A DNA stretch of 64,000 bases, taken from positions 55,526,001 to 55,590,000 of the forward strand of contig NC_070613.1 in the NCBI RefSeq assembly GCF_027172205.1, in the 5' to 3' direction. The position numbers were made by a program, and so were the translations under genes. Positions 34,501 to 40,740 of this stretch are shown here, one piece after another. Position 1 is the first letter of the stretch. Each line of letters begins with the position of its first letter. The notes beneath the pieces were generated by a model. That model worked only from the letters and a program-made list of their open reading frames with translations, was not told the origin of the DNA and did no database searches. The DNA comes from Podarcis raffonei. Lineage: Eukaryota; Chordata; Lepidosauria; Squamata; Lacertidae.

Positions 34501-36119
34501 GAACTTCATGGCTGGGTTTGCTTAGGTGGTGGCAATGGATATGGCAAACAAAACAAGGAATAGAAAGGCGGGAGCTTGCTGCTAAGTCTTCCTGGCCAAA
34601 GGAAAATGACTTGTTTTGAATTCCTATATAAAAAGGTTTGGGAACCACTGCATTTAGTATCCAAAAAACCATCCAGTCATCATAACACTAATTTTATGTT
34701 CCAGTCAACATTTACAAAATATATCCTTAAACATGGCTGAACAAATATTGCAAATTCATAGAAGTCAATGTCATATACTGTACTGTATTTAACAGTCAAC
34801 GCTGCATTGTTGCTTTAGTGTATGTTTTAAATCCTTAACTTCCTGCAAGGAATACTTCCCGTATTTCATGATGAATACATGCATATCTTCTGGATTTTCT
34901 ATGATCCAGATCCCCGAGTTTAACTGGGAACTCCCTTCCTGGTATCAAATGGCACCTTGTCAATTTTTCCTTTGTAGTCTTATCCAAGTTAAAATCCACC
35001 CATCCAGATTTTGTAAAGCTAATTTTATATGCAGAAATAGCGCTGAATTATTATTTAAACCAGTTTGAAAGTTATTCAAAGATATTTACAGGATGCTGTA
35101 CAAAGTCTGATTTCCTCTGAGCCTGAACTGGCAAAAAGACTCAACAAAACTCCTTTGGGAGTTATAGTTCAGGAGCATCTGGGGGGCCAAAGGTTCCCCA
35201 CCCTTGTCTTAGGATAAAAAAAATCTGTTAAAGATTCATTAAGTACTCTGAACTATCAGTTCCTTGCAGGATTAAAAAGAAAGCTCCTTGCAGGATTAAA
35301 ACTAAAGTGGCAGAAGTACATAATGTGACTGATGAAACTTCATCCAGTTCGCAAAACAATTTTTCACACATGCAAATAGTAATTTGGTGAAATTGAAACA
35401 CCCTGTTTTTAAAAAGGTTTTTCATCCAGAGCCTTTCAGCTGCTGCATGTAGAAAAAGAGTGCTCAGAATGTGCAACATCCTGATCTTCTGTGGTGCAAC
35501 CATGTTGCAAAATGGCCTGTTTTATTTTGTTAGAGCAGAGAAGGTTGTTAATCTACCTTCAGCATCAGTAGTGGTGTAGTTATCTTGTGTAAAGCTTTTA
35601 GACAAATGGGAAATGGGTAGATCGCTGGTACATAACTGCAAAAATGAGTGAAAACTCCCCCACCAATATCCCATGTGTAATTTGGCTACCATGGACTGTG
35701 CTGCTTTACGATAAACATATACCTCTGATATATTACCATAGGCAGCATTCTGATATGAACTTGCCTTGCTCATCTTGTGCAGAATGTCCTGCTAGTTATG
35801 TCAACACCAGCAGCTACAGAATCAGACTGTTAGCGTAACATAAATCTTTGAATGCCTTGGTTTTTCCAGTGGCCCCTCAATGGTAATGATTCTGACCAAA
35901 GAAAATGCTGTGGAGGAATGGCGGCAATTAATGGGACCGACAGACCCAGAACAAGCAAAAGAAACGCATCCCACCTCATTACGGGCTAAATTTGCAAAAG
36001 ATATTTTGCGCAACGCTGTCCATGGATCATCTAATGCAGAACATGCTGTGCAGAGCATTAATTTTGTCTTTGGAGATATCGATCTAGAGGACCTAAAACA
36101 CAAATATGTCTATGTCTAG
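12062..36119 (+). CDS. NME8: NME8 (TXNDC3), thioredoxin plus three NDK domains, 15 coding exons
   Basis: Axonemal protein of motile cilia and sperm flagella; human mutations are linked to primary ciliary dyskinesia (CILD6). The spliced frame is 12062-12094, 12189-12246, 14458-14564, 16735-16806, 18959-19075, 21069-21135, 22602-22678, 24147-24239, 25860-26074, 28275-28453, 30003-30147, 31373-31480, 32303-32454, 34112-34256 and 35870-36119. It totals 1818 nt, 605 residues (human 588). Phases agree at every junction. Domains: thioredoxin about 1-125 with W38-CGPC-42; NDK1 about 155-236, lacking the HGS box; a glutamate-rich linker; NDK2 about 320-460 with N437-Q-L-H440-G-S; NDK3 about 464-590 with N571-A-V-H574-G-S. 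The start [11 protein letters not shown] matches the human start as I recall it. One intron uses a probable GC donor. Four Sauria SINE, L1 or CR1 copies lie in the introns. Confidence 0.95.
12189..12246 (+). CDS. NME8: NME8 coding exon 2
   Basis: Encodes [19 protein letters not shown], the N-terminal helix of the thioredoxin fold (human VINNQSLWDEMLQNKGLT). Acceptor CTTTAG, donor GTACAA; ends in phase 1. The intron before it is only 94 bases. Confidence 0.92.
13195..13920 (-). mobile_element. L2-like LINE 3' fragment (minus strand), split by a hAT insertion
   Basis: The plus strand shows the (TAA)n tail, then the inverse of the conserved 3' end (CCCGCCCATCTGGCTGGGTT). The minus strand encodes [20 protein letters not shown], then [13 protein letters not shown], a LINE ORF2 C-terminus, and beyond the insertion [21 protein letters not shown] hAT MITE interrupts it at 13492-13736. 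Related 3' ends occur at 37262-37625 and 62213-62620. I place it in the CR1/L2 group but cannot fix the family. Confidence 0.75.
13492..13736. mobile_element. hAT-type MITE inside an L2-like LINE
   Basis: The termini are CAGTGGCGGAGG and GCTCTGCCACTG (inverted). The flanking octamers CTTCAGTG (13484-13491) and CCTCAGTG (13737-13744) match at seven of eight. The interior is GC-rich with CCACGCCCCCAGG-type repeats. The LINE copy at 62213-62620 has the uninterrupted site. A second copy is at 51911-52079. Confidence 0.85.
14458..14564 (+). CDS. NME8: NME8 coding exon 3 (thioredoxin active site)
   Basis: Encodes [15 protein letters not shown] onward to DDLLHFAV, residues 31-66. The WCGPC redox motif (C39, C42) is intact. 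Acceptor TTTCCAG, donor GTAAGG; ends in phase 0. Confidence 0.96.
14686..14927. mobile_element. Tigger-like MITE in NME8 intron 3
   Basis: It starts CAGTGGTACTTCTG and ends CCAGGTACCACTG, with TA on both sides. It carries a short tandem duplication of the CCTGAAGCGTATGTAA unit near its right end. It starts 122 bases after coding exon 3. Confidence 0.8.
14996..15123. mobile_element. Short inverted-repeat element (GGGTTGCCATA termini)
   Basis: Begins CAGGGTTGCCATACATTCAG and ends with the inverse CAGACATATGGCAACCC. A related interrupted copy is around 51896-52118. No clear target duplication. Confidence 0.5.
15346..15697 (+). mobile_element. Sauria-type tRNA SINE (plus strand)
   Basis: The tRNA-derived head is GGGTGGCGCTGTGGGTTAAA, with B-box GGTTGGCAGTTCGAATCC; the body contains GCTGGCCACATGACCCGGAA; the tail is (CTTTAC)n/ACCTTT. 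This is the structure of the Sauria SINE family. It lies in NME8 intron 3. Confidence 0.88.
16405..16646. mobile_element. Tigger-like MITE in NME8 intron 3
   Basis: It starts CAGTGGTACCTCTGG and ends CCGAGGTACCACTG, with flanking TA at 16403-16404 and 16647-16648. It ends 88 bases before coding exon 4, so it sits in the branch-point side of the intron. Confidence 0.8.
16735..16806 (+). CDS. NME8: NME8 coding exon 4
   Basis: Encodes [20 protein letters not shown] to IFCV, residues 67-90, the central strand region of the thioredoxin fold including the cis-proline neighbourhood (CEP). Acceptor TTTAAG, donor GTAAGT, phase 0. A Tigger-like MITE ends 88 bases before it. Confidence 0.93.
16976..17095. 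repeat. Old interspersed repeat fragment
   Basis: Contains the AGTAGCACCTTAGAGACCAA and GCTTTCGTGTACATGCACAC motifs found widely in reptile and bird genomes; diverged relatives occur near 11360-11440 and 58598-58680. Family not assigned. Confidence 0.45.
17587..17630. repeat. (AAAC)n microsatellite
   Basis: About eleven AAAC units in NME8 intron 4; no coding meaning. Confidence 0.95.
18368..18470. repeat. Palindromic AAGTAAG-type short repeat
   Basis: GGTGCAATCCTATGCATTTT, then ACTCAGAAGTAAGTC, and in the second half the inverse GGGACTTACTCC and GAACATAGGACTGC. This foldback repeat recurs as fragments near 11600, 11960, 18720, 20290, 41370, 43300-43570, 46630, 47560-47640 and 48190-48400. 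Confidence 0.6.
18959..19075 (+). CDS. NME8: NME8 coding exon 5
   Basis: Encodes [20 protein letters not shown] to GEAERPE, residues 91-129, the end of the thioredoxin domain. Acceptor TTTGCAG, donor GTAACT, phase 0. Confidence 0.93.
19630..19975 (+). mobile_element. Sauria-type tRNA SINE (plus strand)
   Basis: Head GGGTGGCACTGTGGTCTAAA, B-box CAGCAGTTCGAATCC, body with GCTGGCCACATGACCCGGAA, tail CCCTTTACCTTT. Nearly full length; in NME8 intron 5. Confidence 0.88.
19976..21068. other. Remainder of NME8 intron 5
   Basis: No coding exon seen. A fragment of the AAGTAAG-type repeat lies near 20262-20330. The stretch 20340-20700 is moderately GC-rich and may be an old transposon, but I cannot assign it. 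A short (CCAT)n run lies near 20905-20920. Confidence 0.4.
21069..21135 (+). CDS. NME8: NME8 coding exon 6, ending at a probable GC donor
   Basis: Encodes [20 protein letters not shown] then AV (130-151), the acidic linker between thioredoxin and NDK1. Acceptor TTTCAG. The donor that restores the frame is GCAAGT at 21136, giving a phase 1 end that fits the phase of exon 7. GT alternatives (GTAGAA at 21117, GTCGGC at 21132) fit only with a second-choice acceptor downstream. Confidence 0.8.
22204..22441. mobile_element. Tigger-like MITE, divergent subfamily
   Basis: Ends CAGTGGCACCTTGATTTTCG and AGAGGTACCACTG with TA on both sides. The interior differs from the other Tigger-like copies: it is AT-rich with AACCGAAAACC-type motifs. 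In NME8 intron 6. Confidence 0.7.
22602..22678 (+). CDS. NME8: NME8 coding exon 7 (start of NDK1)
   Basis: Encodes [20 protein letters not shown] to EEIKQT, residues 152-177. The IKPDAV motif is the first NDK strand with the nucleotide-binding lysine. Acceptor CTTTTAG, donor GTAAAG, phase 0. Confidence 0.93.
23334..23346 (+). promoter_or_regulatory. Intronic X-box-like site
   Basis: GTTACTAAGCAAC resembles the RFX motif (half-sites GTTACT and AGCAAC); one base departs from the strict consensus. In NME8 intron 7. Function unproven. Confidence 0.25.
23590..23830 (-). mobile_element. LINE/SINE 3' end with (TAA)n tail, minus strand
   Basis: The plus strand reads (AAT)n from 23592 to 23622, then TTATATCCTGCCCTCCCCAG and GCTGGGCTCAGGGCGGCTAA, the inverse of a common squamate retroposon 3' end. 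Family not assigned. Confidence 0.55.
24147..24239 (+). CDS. NME8: NME8 coding exon 8
   Basis: Encodes [20 protein letters not shown] to [11 protein letters not shown], residues 178-208, the central NDK1 helices. The acceptor ACTGAAG is weak, with its pyrimidine run about 15-30 bases upstream; donor GTAAGA, phase 0. Confidence 0.9.
24546..25134 (+). mobile_element. 5'-truncated L1 LINE with perfect 17-bp target duplication
   Basis: The duplication CAAATGCACTAGCAGGA is at 24529-24545 and 25135-25151. The insert encodes the extreme C-terminus of L1 ORF2 ([49 protein letters not shown]); an internal stop and frame change follow before [20 protein letters not shown]. It has an L1 3' UTR and an AATAAAAAT-containing A-rich tail. 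In NME8 intron 8, sense orientation. The same ORF segment occurs in the L1 at 55776. Confidence 0.93.
25356..25716 (-). mobile_element. Sauria-type tRNA SINE (minus strand) with 8-bp target duplication
   Basis: The plus strand begins with the inverse tail AAGGTAAAGGTAAAGGGACC and ends with the inverse head CCACAGCGCCACCCGCGTCC. CTAGATTA flanks it at 25348-25355 and 25717-25724. It lies in NME8 intron 8, ending 143 bases before exon 9. Confidence 0.88.
25860..26074 (+). CDS. NME8: NME8 coding exon 9 with glutamate repeat
   Basis: Encodes [20 protein letters not shown], the last recognisable part of NDK1, then a linker with 14 consecutive glutamates encoded by GAG/GAA codons (about 25998-26039), ending SEAPA. 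Residues 209-279. The acceptor follows a C11 run; donor GTAGAT; phase 2. The catalytic HGS segment of NDK1 is absent, as in the family. Confidence 0.92.
26261..26640 (-). repeat. (TTTA)n microsatellite and adjoining retroposon 3' end
   Basis: About twelve TTTA units (26261-26308), then TTTCATTTCTATACCGCTTT and AT-rich DNA with the look of a minus-strand retroposon 3' UTR. Family not assigned. In NME8 intron 9. Confidence 0.5.
26770..27492 (+). mobile_element. CR1 LINE, 3' part of ORF2 and 3' UTR
   Basis: Longest CR1 copy in the window. The open frame (about 26833-27411) encodes the end of the reverse transcriptase region: [56 protein letters not shown], then the ORF2 tail ending DNHMSGVL. 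Its 3' UTR ends in ATTCTATG octamers (27474-27491). 5'-truncated. In NME8 intron 9, sense orientation. Confidence 0.95.
28275..28453 (+). CDS. NME8: NME8 coding exon 10
   Basis: Encodes the split S then [20 protein letters not shown] to [12 protein letters not shown]. It covers the DxFFPDF-type segment before NDK2 and the NDK2 start [12 protein letters not shown]. Acceptor TTATTAG, donor GTTAGT, phase 1. Confidence 0.93.
28585..29700 (-). mobile_element. L2-like LINE fragment (minus strand)
   Basis: The minus strand encodes [59 protein letters not shown] and [20 protein letters not shown], the C-terminal part of an L2-clade ORF2. The 3' tail is (TAC)n/(TAA)n at 28585-28631 on the plus strand. 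A solo LTR (28642-28888) is inserted in the 3' UTR. In NME8 intron 10. Confidence 0.8.
28642..28888 (+). mobile_element. Solo LTR of an endogenous retrovirus or LTR retrotransposon
   Basis: A fossil element of about 247 bp with TG...CA ends (TGTTATGTACTGAAG to ACAACTTAACA), a TATA-like CTATATAAGC near 28775 and an AATAAA near 28828. No internal coding region remains, so it is a solo LTR. It sits in the 3' UTR of the L2-like LINE; the flanking pentamers are ATTGG and ATTGT. Family not assigned; it is younger than the LINE that hosts it. Confidence 0.7.
30003..30147 (+). CDS. NME8: NME8 coding exon 11 (NDK2)
   Basis: Encodes [20 protein letters not shown] to PALLEQMT, residues 340-387. Acceptor CACGCAG, donor GTGCGC, phase 2. 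It matches human DVLRIIKDEDFKILEQRQVV. Confidence 0.94.
30660..31095. mobile_element. Mariner-like non-autonomous DNA transposon (ACCGTATTTTTCGC termini)
   Basis: The ends TACCGTATTTTTCGCTCTAT and GCAAAAAATACGGTA are inverted, and the TAACACGCAC motif is repeated near both ends. The TA at each edge fits a Tc1/mariner target. No transposase frame. In NME8 intron 11. Confidence 0.7.
31373..31480 (+). CDS. NME8: NME8 coding exon 12 (NDK2)
   Basis: Encodes [20 protein letters not shown] to EQCPT, residues 388-423, with the NDK SGP strand and LLGP loop. Acceptor GGACAG, donor GTATTT, phase 2. A long CA repeat begins 12 bases after the exon. Confidence 0.93.
31492..31532. repeat. (CA)n microsatellite next to an NME8 donor
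   Basis: About twenty CA units in the sense strand, beginning 12 bases after the end of coding exon 12. CA-rich RNA is a known hnRNP L binding target, so it could affect splicing of this exon; that is inference. Confidence 0.95.
31905..32240 (+). mobile_element. Sauria-type tRNA SINE (plus strand), in NME8 intron 12
   Basis: Head GGGGTGGCGCTGTGGTCTAA, shortened between the A and B boxes, body with GCTGGCCACATGACCCGGAA, tail CCTTTACCTTTTT. Flanked by similar 16-mers (TAACTTGGAAACGAAA at 31887, TAAGTTGGAAACACAA at 32241; 13 of 16 match), an aged target duplication. Confidence 0.85.
32303..32454 (+). CDS. NME8: NME8 coding exon 13 (NDK2 active site, start of NDK3)
   Basis: Encodes [20 protein letters not shown] to FEEHK, residues 424-474. 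N437-Q-L-H440-G-S is the NDK catalytic box. NTFAVIKP starts NDK3. Acceptor TCTCTAG, donor GTAAAC, phase 1. A Sauria SINE ends 62 bases before it. Confidence 0.94.
32506..32724 (+). mobile_element. hAT-type non-autonomous transposon in NME8 intron 13
   Basis: Same family as 3366-3633: starts CAGGGGTCAGCAGAC, ends CCTTAGTTTGCCTACCTATG. The flanking octamers CCTTAGGC (32498-32505) and TCTTAGGC (32725-32732) match at seven of eight. Confidence 0.8.
32840..33270 (+). mobile_element. Degraded LINE ORF fragment with C-terminal zinc-finger motif
   Basis: The three frames together show the run [15 protein letters not shown] (with a small frame break), [35 protein letters not shown] and [20 protein letters not shown]. 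This basic stretch followed by a C2H2-like finger is typical of the C-terminus of a non-LTR retrotransposon ORF2. The clade is not assigned. It could be mistaken for a host zinc-finger gene but has no upstream open frame. Confidence 0.55.
33290..33960 (+). mobile_element. Degraded L2-like LINE 3' part (plus strand)
   Basis: Translated pieces resemble [29 protein letters not shown] and the 3' segment [17 protein letters not shown], but the frame is broken several times. The 3' end carries the common GCATTTTGTTGTTGTTAACT and CTGCCCTGAGAT-like sequence and an A-rich tail. In NME8 intron 13. Confidence 0.55.
34112..34256 (+). CDS. NME8: NME8 coding exon 14 (NDK3)
   Basis: Encodes [20 protein letters not shown] to DQLINYMS, residues 475-522. 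Acceptor CTTTTAG, donor GTAAGT, phase 2. Confidence 0.94.
34257..35869. other. NME8 intron 14
   Basis: No coding exon. A fragment of the foldback hAT MITE family (GGGAGTTATAGTTCAGGAGC) lies near 35155-35215. The rest is unassigned unique-looking AT-rich DNA. Confidence 0.5.
35870..36119 (+). CDS. NME8: NME8 coding exon 15 (NDK3 active site, stop)
   Basis: Encodes [30 protein letters not shown], the catalytic N571-A-V-H574-G-S box and the tail to KHKYVYV, stop TAG at 36117-36119. Acceptor TTTCCAG. The C-terminus is a little longer than the human one. Confidence 0.95.
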
Positions 36120-36164
36120 TAGAATGGTCAATGTGATTTTTTATTTGCAATATATGCCATAACT

Positions 36165-36170
36165 AATAAA
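36165..36170 (+). promoter_or_regulatory. NME8 polyadenylation signal
   Basis: AATAAA 46 bases after the NME8 stop codon, followed by a T-rich stretch (GACTTGTCTTTTTCTG) that could be the downstream element. A short 3' UTR is plausible for this gene. Confidence 0.6.
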
Positions 36171-36738
36171 TGAGTTAGACTTGTCTTTTTCTGATTAGCA
36201 TTGTGTTACTAGTCAATATTGCAACGTGCAGCTGTTCCACACTGATAGCAGTGGAAATCTTGCCTTTGGCTTCAAGGAGGAAATTGCATCCTCTGATGGG
36301 GTCTACATTACATCCTAGCAGAGTGATGTTCTATACAGACACCTTGGATGGCGAGGCTTAACTGCAAGAATTTCACCATCATCAGACATTGTTTGTATAA
36401 TACAAACACGTGACTGAACATTGTGCTTGTAGTTCTTTCTGTGGTTAATATTGCAAAGTAATTGCATAATATGCCACTAACAGCTTTTAGACCTATTGAT
36501 GATTACACGTTTCAGAAAGCCATTACTTCTGGCAGTTTGTATATGGCTGTGTTGGTGGGAAACTCTGGCACTTTCGACCCCACAACTTAGTTCAGTAATA
36601 TAAAATTAAGCAAAAGTGACATTTGATTCTTTAAAAAAAACCTCTGTCTCTCAAGGGCAGAACTAGTTGCTTATAGCAGACACAAGGTTGCTACCAAAAA
36701 ACCAGTCATTGGACAACTCCTCATTCCTCAATAACATA

Positions 36739-36964
36739 CAATGGTACCTCGGGTTACATACGTTTCAGGTTACAGACTCTGCTAACCCAAAAATAGTACC
36801 TCGGGTTAAGAACTTTGCTTCAGGATGAGAACAGAAATCGTGCTTCGGCGGCGCGGCCGTAGCAGGAGGCCCCATTAGCTAAAGTGGTGCTTCAGGTTAA
36901 GAACAGTTTCAGGTTAAGAACGGATCTCCAGAACGAATTAAGTTCTTAACCTGAGGCACCACTG
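36739..36964. mobile_element. Tigger-like MITE
   Basis: It starts CAATGGTACCTCGGG (second G of the usual CAGTGG changed) and ends CTGAGGCACCACTG, flanked by TA. The body is close to the copy at 8712-8936. Confidence 0.78.
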
Positions 36965-37261
36965 TATGGCATGATGCCGTTATGCTGGTGCTGTCCCAAC
37001 CCTGCTCCACTTCATTGATTCCCATTTTCAGGCTCAGGCTCACATTTATGGGCCAACATCAGCTCCCTTTGCCTTTTGCAGGAAGGCAGAAAGTGTGTGC
37101 CTTGAGCACTCCTACAAAAGGAGTGTTGGCTCATAAGGAAAATTCCAAAATCCACACTAAAGCAAGCAGTCCATCCCTAGGCAAGGGGCCATCACTCCAG
37201 AGACTTGGATTCCAGTAACTGCTCTGCCAAGGAGCTATTTTGATTCACCTGTTTTTCATGG

Positions 37262-37625
37262 TGGATGTGAGCATGAAATAATAATAATTGTTGTTTGGTT
37301 GTTTGTTTGTTTGTTTGTTTGTTTGTTTGTTTGTTTGTTTATACCCTGCCCATCTGGCTGGGTTTCCTCAGTCACTCTGGGCAGCTCCCAACAGAATATT
37401 AAAAACACGATAAATACATCAATCATTAGAAACTTCCCTCAACAGGGCTGCCTTCAGATGTCTTCTAAAACTCAGATAGTTGTATATTTCCTTGACATCT
37501 GAAGGGAGGGCATTCCACAGGGTGGGTGCCACCACCAAGAAGGCTCTCTGCCTGGTTCCCTGTAACATCACATCTCACAGTGAGGGAATTGCCAGTAGGC
37601 CCTCAGAAATGGGATAATTCCTGTG
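37262..37625 (-). mobile_element. L2-like LINE 3' end with (GTTT)n tail, minus strand
   Basis: A (TTTG)n run (37297-37340) is followed by ATACCCTGCCCATCTGGCTG and the inverse ORF2 end (CTCAGATAGTTGTATATTTC, CATTCCACAGGGTGGGTGCC). Same family as 13195-13920 and 62213-62620. Confidence 0.7.
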
Positions 37626-37730
37626 TAGCTCCTTGAAGGAAAAGCTGGATACAAATGTAAGACAAAAGTGTCAAATGCTCAGTTAGGTTTTGTTTATAAG
37701 TATATTGTTATGAGTTTTTTGGGGGGGCAC

Positions 37731-37884
37731 ATGGGCATAGCCAGGATTTATGTTAGGGGGCAGACTTTATGTTGGGGGGCAGAACTGAGTTACCTGTGAT
37801 GTGATTGGTCAGTTAGTTATGTAATTTTTTTGTTTACTTGATTTAGGGGGGCAGCTGCCCCCTGCACCCGCTGGCTATACCCAT
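37731..37884. mobile_element. Small inverted-repeat element (ATGGGCATAGCCAG termini)
   Basis: ATGGGCATAGCCAG at 37731-37744 is inverted, with one mismatch, at 37871-37884. Interior G-rich blocks surround GTGATTGGTCAGTTAG. No autonomous coding. Family not assigned. Confidence 0.5.
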
Positions 37885-38279
37885 AGGGGGCAGACACCCC
37901 ATAATCTCTACATTCAGTAAAGGGTTAGAATTTGAGCAAACTCATAAATTCATGAATTTAGCAAGGGCTGGAAATAATATCGTCTAGTTTCCTCCTGAGG
38001 TTATCCTGGTGATGGCTCGCTGGAGGGGAGGGTCACGGAAGAAACAAGAGGCTGATAATGGCCTGGGTTGTTTGATAATGGTAAGCCATCTGCAAAACAT
38101 CAGACCCTCTGCCCATTGGCTACTGGAGCGGGATTACCCTTGGCCTGATGTAAGCTATGGGGGCCTTTTGCAATTGGCTCAAGAAACAGGTTGCCAGGGT
38201 GATGGTGTGGCGTTTGTACGGAGCCCCCGGTCATCTCACAGACTATTGACCTGTACACCACTAATCCGCTACTACCAAC

Positions 38280-38640
38280 CATGTCCTCCCTGGTAAATCG
38301 CTTAATCTCAGTCAGGTTCTTAAATTAACAATGAAGATTGTAGTTTATTGCAAACACAAATAAACTTTAAATGCATTCGAAACCCTGTTATCCTTTACCC
38401 TCTTAGTCTTATTTTATCCTGGCTCTAACTCTTCTACCTCCCCTCACACAAGAACCAACTGCACTAACTGTCTTTCTATTTCCATCTGTCTGCCAACTGC
38501 TTTCCGAACTGCCTTAACCAACCAACTAACCAACCAAACCTTTGGCTAAGCCCTTTTATAAACAGGTAGGCTCCGCCTCTGGCTTTTCTGTTGGTCTACC
38601 TATTAACTCTTTCTCTCCCCCTGTACAGACATTTTCAAAA
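38280..38640 (-). mobile_element. Possible LTR remnant (minus strand)
   Basis: On the minus strand there is a TATA-like TTTATAAAAGGG near 38555 and, about 200 bases on, an AATAAAC near 38352 followed by a short pyrimidine-poor end. This spacing resembles LTR regulatory architecture. The ends and a target duplication are not clear, so it may be another kind of repeat. Confidence 0.3.
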
Positions 38641-38823
38641 GAATGGGCAAACGCCGCAGATGGATGGGGGGGGGTCTGGAAGCGGAAGGGGAGTGCTTGT
38701 TTCCTGAAAATGATTCTGGGAAAGAAAAGGAGGAACTTGGCAGAACTTCCACCTGGGGTGGAAGGGCAGTTAACCACGCAGGCTGGCTGGAGGGGCAAAG
38801 AGAGAGACACGAGGATGGCACTT

Positions 38824-39210
38824 AAGGTAAAGGTAAAGGACCCCTGGACAGATTAAGTCCAGTCAAAGGTGACTATGGGGTTGCAGTGCTCATCTTGCTT
38901 CCAGGCCAAGGGAGCCGGGATTTGTCCACAGACAGCTTTCTGGGTCATGTGGCCAACAGGACTAAACCAACTTCTGGCATGACGGGACACCATGACGGAA
39001 ACCAGAGTGCATGGAAACACTGTTCACCTTCCCTCCACAGTGGTGCCTATTTATCTACTTGCACTGGCGTGCTTTCAAACTGCTAGGTTGGCAGAAGCTG
39101 GGACAGAGCAATGGGAGCTCACCCCGTTGCAGGGATTCGAACCGTCAACCTTCCGATCGCCAAGCCCAAGAGGCTCAGTGGTTTAGACCACAGCGCCACC
39201 CGCATCCCTA
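38824..39210 (-). mobile_element. Sauria-type tRNA SINE (minus strand)
   Basis: Inverse tail TAAGGTAAAGGTAAAGGACC at the left, inverse head CCACAGCGCCACCCGCATCC at the right. The flanks GATGGCACTTA and GATGGTGGTGCTTA suggest a diverged target duplication. More diverged than the other copies. Confidence 0.82.
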
Positions 39211-39354
39211 CGATGGTGGTGCTTAGGGTGCCTCTGAATCCAGTGCTACACTGCTGGGGAAGACAAGCTTTAAAGAATTAAGCTTTTTTTGTAGAATGAC
39301 ATTTCGAAACTTAAATAAAAATACAGTAGTCAAATGTATTTGACTATTAACACA

Positions 39355-39360
39355 TTTATT
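39355..39360 (-). promoter_or_regulatory. Candidate SFRP4 polyadenylation signal
   Basis: TTTATT on the plus strand (AATAAA on the minus) about 2.7 kb after the SFRP4 stop. Another candidate lies near 39492. Neither is confirmed; a closer signal could be used. Confidence 0.2.
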
Positions 39361-40395
39361 GACTCATACAGCGGAATGTCATTCATGGTCACTTACATTA
39401 GAAAGAAAAGGTGCAAAATCTATGCTGGCAATTATTTTACATCCCCCCACCCTTTAATTATTTTTTAAAAAAAGAAAAAGAAAATAAGAGATTTTATTTT
39501 CACAGAAATGAAATAGCAGAAAACTGGCAGAGTTGCAAATCATTGCAGAAGTTTCAGGCAACTCATTTGGTTTATTAAGAAGAAGTATCAGAGCTATGGT
39601 AGTTCTTAAAATAGTGTACACTGAAACACTTAAGAAACAGATGCTGCTACGCTTAACAAGTGCAGTCAAAAACTTACACTGTCTCCAGGATGACGGTGGG
39701 TTTTGCAGCAGAGGCAGCTTGCAGGAGACTGGCTTTCAGCTGCGGAACCTGCCCAGAGCACTTTTACAAATGGATTTTGCTTTAAAAAACAGCAACAGGA
39801 TGACAAACAAATGGATAAACACATGAATGTTCATGTGGTACCTTTGTGATTGTAAAAAACATCCCAATCCATCCATAAAATGCAAACTAATCTAGGACAG
39901 GGGAAGGAGGCCAGATCACAGCCAACGGCCAATCAAAGTTGTGCACGGCCAGCTGTGAGCCAATCAGCATTTTGAGCTTGCAGAATCTGACAAAGCAAAA
40001 GGAAATCAGTATTTCCTTACTAATAGAAAACAAAAAAAGAAAATAAAAAACATGGTGAGGTATGTACCTCTTACAGATGAATGTGTTTAAAATTAAGGTG
40101 CAAGAGATTAAAAAAATTCTCCCTGTAAAAAGATTGCTTTGACTAGAGACTTACAGACACTAAACACATTGGCCCAGCTCCACAAGATCCTAACGTACCA
40201 GCATGCACAGCCAACTATTTTGTTTACCTTTGCACTCCAAAACCTCCCATTAATGAAAAAGCAAATAACCTTTTTCAAACCGCCCAGTGTCAAAAACATG
40301 TATAGCCTATTGGCAATTACACTGGAGTGCAACTATGAGCAAAAATGAACGGCGGGTGACCTTTTGTCTCTGGACTAAATACATAATGTAGAACC

Positions 40396-40740
40396 AGTGG
40401 AACTAACTTAAATATGGTGGGGCCACAATCCAGAAAACTGCATGCACAACTGAATCCCTCTGTTCAGATACAGGCTATGATGGCTTCCAACTTGGATGAT
40501 GCTAAAAGAGGATTAGACAAATTCATGGATGATATTCCTGGCAACTAGCCATGGCGGCTATCCTCTGCCTCCATGATCAGACAGTATGCTTCGGTGCTGG
40601 AAACTACAGGAGGGGAGGGCGATTTTGGACTCTGGGGTCCAACTTGTGGGTTTTTCACAGGCATCTGGTTGGGCATTGTGAAAACCGGATATTGGACTAC
40701 ATGGGCCATTGTCTTAGGTTCTTAGACAAAAGGCAAAGAA
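40396..40740 (+). repeat. Old interspersed repeat
   Basis: Contains GATTAGACAAATTCATGGAT, CTAGCCATGGCGGCTATCCT and GTTGGGCATTGTGAAAACCG, ending TTCTTA, a common reptile retroposon 3' region. Shorter pieces occur at 4395-4470 and 57600-57710. Confidence 0.5.
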
